Shown piece after piece: positions 60,600 through 64,000 of a DNA stretch of 64,000 nt. The DNA is from Helicoverpa zea. Its lineage: Eukaryota; Arthropoda; Insecta; Lepidoptera; Noctuidae. Under the pieces are notes generated by a model, which ran no database searches, had not been told where the DNA came from, and was given only the letters and a program-made list of their open reading frames with translations. A program made the translations under genes and the position numbers. The stretch lies in assembly GCF_022581195.2 (NCBI RefSeq), contig NC_061465.1:8868501-8932500 (forward strand), read 5' to 3'. Position 1 is the stretch's first letter. The number at the start of each line of letters is the position of its first letter.

Positions 60600-63500
60600 G
60601 TATTATTAATTTATCACATATTTACTGACATGATACCGATAGGTATAGGTATTATCCATTGCAACTACATACTCTACAATATTTCTTAATTCTATGACAA
60701 AAATTAGGGCACACAGAAGCAAATCCAATATTCATGTAAGTCGATCGTCTTAGCCCTGTAGATAAATTTTGTATACTCTCGTGTTTTACTTATAAGCCAG
60801 TATATAAGCCAATATTTACAGTTTTATTTTACACCTTATAGTCTTTAACATAACGTTCAGTCTTGTCTGATTCTGTGCTGTTATAAAAAAAAACCGTCGG
60901 GTCGAGTTTTTCTTCGTATTAACCTATAACCTAGCTTTAGACTTGCCTTATTTGGTGGGAACAACATTTTATCTGTCTCAGAGTGCTGATTTATTCAATC
61001 AACTTTTTCAAGCTTATGTAACTTATCGATTCGTTTATTTTTTATATAGGCACATTTAGGATATCTTATGGTAAGATAACTTAATAATAAAGTGTAAAAG
61101 ATTCGCAATGCGTGTGTGAGAAATAAATGACACGTTTCGCCTCCACGTAAAATTGGATTCTATATTATCATATCTAGGGTAGAGTTTGCAAAAATAATCT
61201 CGTCCCAGGTAGAGGTGATTGCAAAGGACGTTACCCTCAAAAACCTGCTTTTAATACCATACAATAAGAGATAAGAAATAAACTGGGCTTCAACCCGACA
61301 GTAAAATCCTAAAGTTATATCACCTTGAAGAAATTGCACATCCAACCTTCTAGAGCTAAATTCCTTGCCACAATTTCCTAATTCAAATCATAAATCACTA
61401 GCTAGACTCCTGTTTTATGTAGGTACATTAGAATTCTTTCCCCGTGTGAGGAAGGTATAAGGATAACAGTACAACAAGAGGCCAGTCATATAGACGTCCT
61501 TATGTGTCGCGTCGGCACCTGAATCTTTGATGATTTACTAACGAATTGTTTCCTTAACCGTCTTGATCTATTACACTATTTAGTTGTGTAATATATTCTG
61601 GAAAGTCACAGGTCAAGTTTATACGTTCAAATGAATGACCTGTACGTCTTTAGTAGAGATAAACGACAGAGGAAAATGTAATTTGGGCTGTTTATATTAT
61701 GTGTTTTGTTTTTGTAAATATTTTGGTTATAGAAGCGAGTCAAAGATATCATCTCTGTCTTTTCTTCCTTTCTTGAAGAGTTGTCTACCTAAATGAATCT
61801 AGTGAGAACATCTGTCTTTAAACACTGTTAGTTAGTATTTAATTTTAATTTATTTATTATCATTTACCCTTATAAATATTTGCATTACTTGTTTGGATGA
61901 TTTAAATCATCTGCATCACCATACTGACTTGTCTTCAATAAAATCGTACTTCTATGTTTTCGCAATTCGGGACTGATTGTTGTTAAGGGAAATAATGTGT
62001 GAGGATTTTAAAATTCTTGCCATGTCACTCATGATTGAGATCGTTGCAAATTCAGATCTGGTATAGGTAGAACCACACAACGGACTTTTTTAGAGATACC
62101 TACTTATTCAAAGGCAACGACTTTGGTAAATACCAAAAAAACTTTAGTATCTAAAGAGGAACGTGATGTTGATCAGGTATTATAAATATTATAGTTAGAA
62201 GTTTATTCAGGTTTTGTGCTATTTTGTGAGACTAGAGTCGAACTTAAATAGGCTAAAGTTTAACAGCTGAATGTAGATAATGTAAGAGTCTGTCTTTTTA
62301 CATGAATCATGGATTCAGAGGTTCCCTAAGTAAGTTATTCGTCGTCGTTCAATCAATCAAATAAATCAAAATAAAGGTACGACTCATCCCAATTAGAAGT
62401 TTTAATGATATCATTATTACTGTCACACCTCCTTTGATCGCCTAATACTCTCAATCAAAAGACATTTATTTTTCAATCAGGTTAATTACATATCAGCTTA
62501 ATTGGAAAATATATGTCTCACAAAATACCGTCGTGTTTGAACCTAGTCTGACCTTCATCGTCCTGCATTTCCTTAGAAACAAGGCAGACATCGATATAAC
62601 TTCAGGCCAATACCACTAACTTTAATATGTTCATGTGACATCGTAAAAGCAAACAAACCAAGGCTTCTGTCAACTAAGTATCGTGATCAGAAAATTAGCC
62701 TTAAATTAGAACTGTCGTATGCTATCCTTGCGTTACAAAAAATACATTGACGGTTGAGCAAATAACAGTTGGTACATTTCCTCAGGTGATGTTGGGGTAT
62801 TTAAATAATTTCGTCACTTTGAAGTGTCTTCTTTGTTACCCTTTAAACGACTCTTCTTTGTCATCAATCGTTAATATACTTCCACATCCACATATCACAG
62901 ATTTTAAAACATGTTTTACGCTTCTCCTTGGCGATAAGCCCTGTACTGTTTGAATTCTCAAGACTAGAAGATGAACACTGTTTAGGAGTTCCATTCGAAC
63001 TAGGATCCTTACCACACTAAGCTTTAAATTGGATTTGCCTATAAGTCATTGAATAGAAACCTTAGGTAAGATGACGCCAAATGGAAATCTGCGGAAAATA
63101 AACCCCTATGAATAATAGATCGTGATCAATATTTTCAACCACGAGGTCGGTGCGCTGGGAGAATAACAATTACATTATGATGATACTATACTTTGAAGGA
63201 AAACTTAATATTCCGCAACGACCAGAAAATTTAAAAAAATCATGAGGACTATTCTCATTGACATAGTATCTGAGTATCATAATATTGAGTATTTTGGACT
63301 ATTCACGCATTTGTTTCCGTACCCATTGAATTAATATTCTCTGATTCATTTGATATATCAGAATTTAATCTCTCAGTCAAGATAGGTAGTCACATCATGA
63401 TCTGTTCAACATCATTTTCCAAAGAAGCATAATTTCCGAAATTGACTTTACCAATTCACGCTATGATTCAGTTGACAATATTTAGAATGACTATGAAGTT

Positions 63501-64000
63501 ACTTGACATAGATATCCCTTCGAAGCTAATAACAACATGATAATTCTCTAACAAAAAATGTAAGACTCTGATGAACACAAAAAGGCTGTAGACCTTTTAG
63601 AACCAAATGAGCCTACAAAGGGTCTTTTCGAAGCTTTTAAACGTCATAATGAGAATTATGAAGACTTCACGATTTTACAAGTTGCTCTGTCACAACTGTA
63701 AGCAAATAGTGTCGATATTGTCGTCAATAAAGCGGTTAACACGTTAATTCATGGTTGATGTGATAATTAAAACGTTTTCCCTGTTACGTAAGGCGTTTCC
63801 ACATCACGTATTTATGAATTGGTTTTAATATTATCAAGAACATCAGGAGTTGATTTTATTTGTTCTTCACGATCAACTTTTCTGCCTTTTATTGATGTAA
63901 CGTTGTTATCCTCGTTTGAAATACTGGAAAGGGATATTAAGGAAGTATGTCTCATTGTACTTGTACTTTCCTGCAACGTTTATTGCACAAAATGCAACTT
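60600..64000. other. no recognisable feature
   Basis: AT-rich DNA, presumably intronic to the channel gene. Open frames at 61160-61345 (-) and 62747-62953 (+) show no domain. I see no RNA gene, repeat with defined ends or splice-bounded exon here. Confidence 0.5.

Larger units (their letters stand above)
50990..64000 (+). other. presumed first intron of the channel gene, runs off the window
   Basis: After the donor at 50990 no further exon with channel similarity is visible to the window end. The region is AT-rich and holds repeats listed separately: SINE-like copies near 52150, 52870 and 59845; TIR elements at 54295 and 55564; and Helitron-like fragments near 57055, 57890, 58691 and 59146. 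Long parts (51000-52100, 53000-54200, 60100-64000) contain nothing I can recognise apart from one short perfect hairpin at 60545. Whether all of it is intron depends on where exon 2 lies. Confidence 0.5.

Overview
The window reads as nuclear DNA of a lepidopteran insect, most likely a moth; the species cannot be fixed from the sequence. The evidence is the AT-rich background full of TAGGTA/TACCTA motifs, short GT-AG introns, and many repeat types characteristic of Lepidoptera: Helitron-like copies ending in AAGCTAGT, RTE 3' ends with GATGAT tails, tRNA-headed SINEs, and GGCCAAGTGCGAG-type repeats.

Only one complete protein gene is present. It is a DHX57-type DExH-box RNA helicase on the minus strand, from the ATG at 37266 to the stop at 25468. 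I could reconstruct 18 exons in consistent phase, 3795 nt of coding sequence and 1264 residues. The order is UBA-like segment, RWD domain carrying an inserted CCCH zinc finger, DEVH helicase core, HA2 region and OB fold. Its introns hold Helitron-like copies, a five-unit tandem array with an exact 147-bp period, a LINE tail and, on the opposite strand, a well preserved 5S rRNA gene copy. On the plus strand at 50845 lies the first coding exon of a two-pore-domain potassium channel, probably ORK1/KCNK-like. Its first intron seems to fill the rest of the window.

Layout: 1-25 kb has no convincing coding exon apart from a weak minus-strand candidate near 168-301. It is rich in transposon relics: a near-perfect 156-bp foldback at 10280-10647, a Harbinger-like MITE at 13778, a hAT-like element at 14480, a ~125-bp tandem array at 17220, a MITE at 19546, a hAT-like element at 22602, and a CpG-rich interleaved double palindrome at 23895-24728. 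The DHX57 gene occupies 25-37 kb. The stretch 37-50 kb is intergenic, with two RTE 3' ends, a SINE, a TIR element at 41235, a long Helitron-like copy and a second copy of the Harbinger-like MITE. The stretch 51-64 kb is the presumed channel intron, with two further TIR elements, at 54295 and 55564.

The genes do not form a pathway. The most informative content besides DHX57 is the set of non-autonomous DNA transposons, most with target-site duplications visible in the sequence, and the odd repeat architectures at 10.3, 24 and 31 kb.
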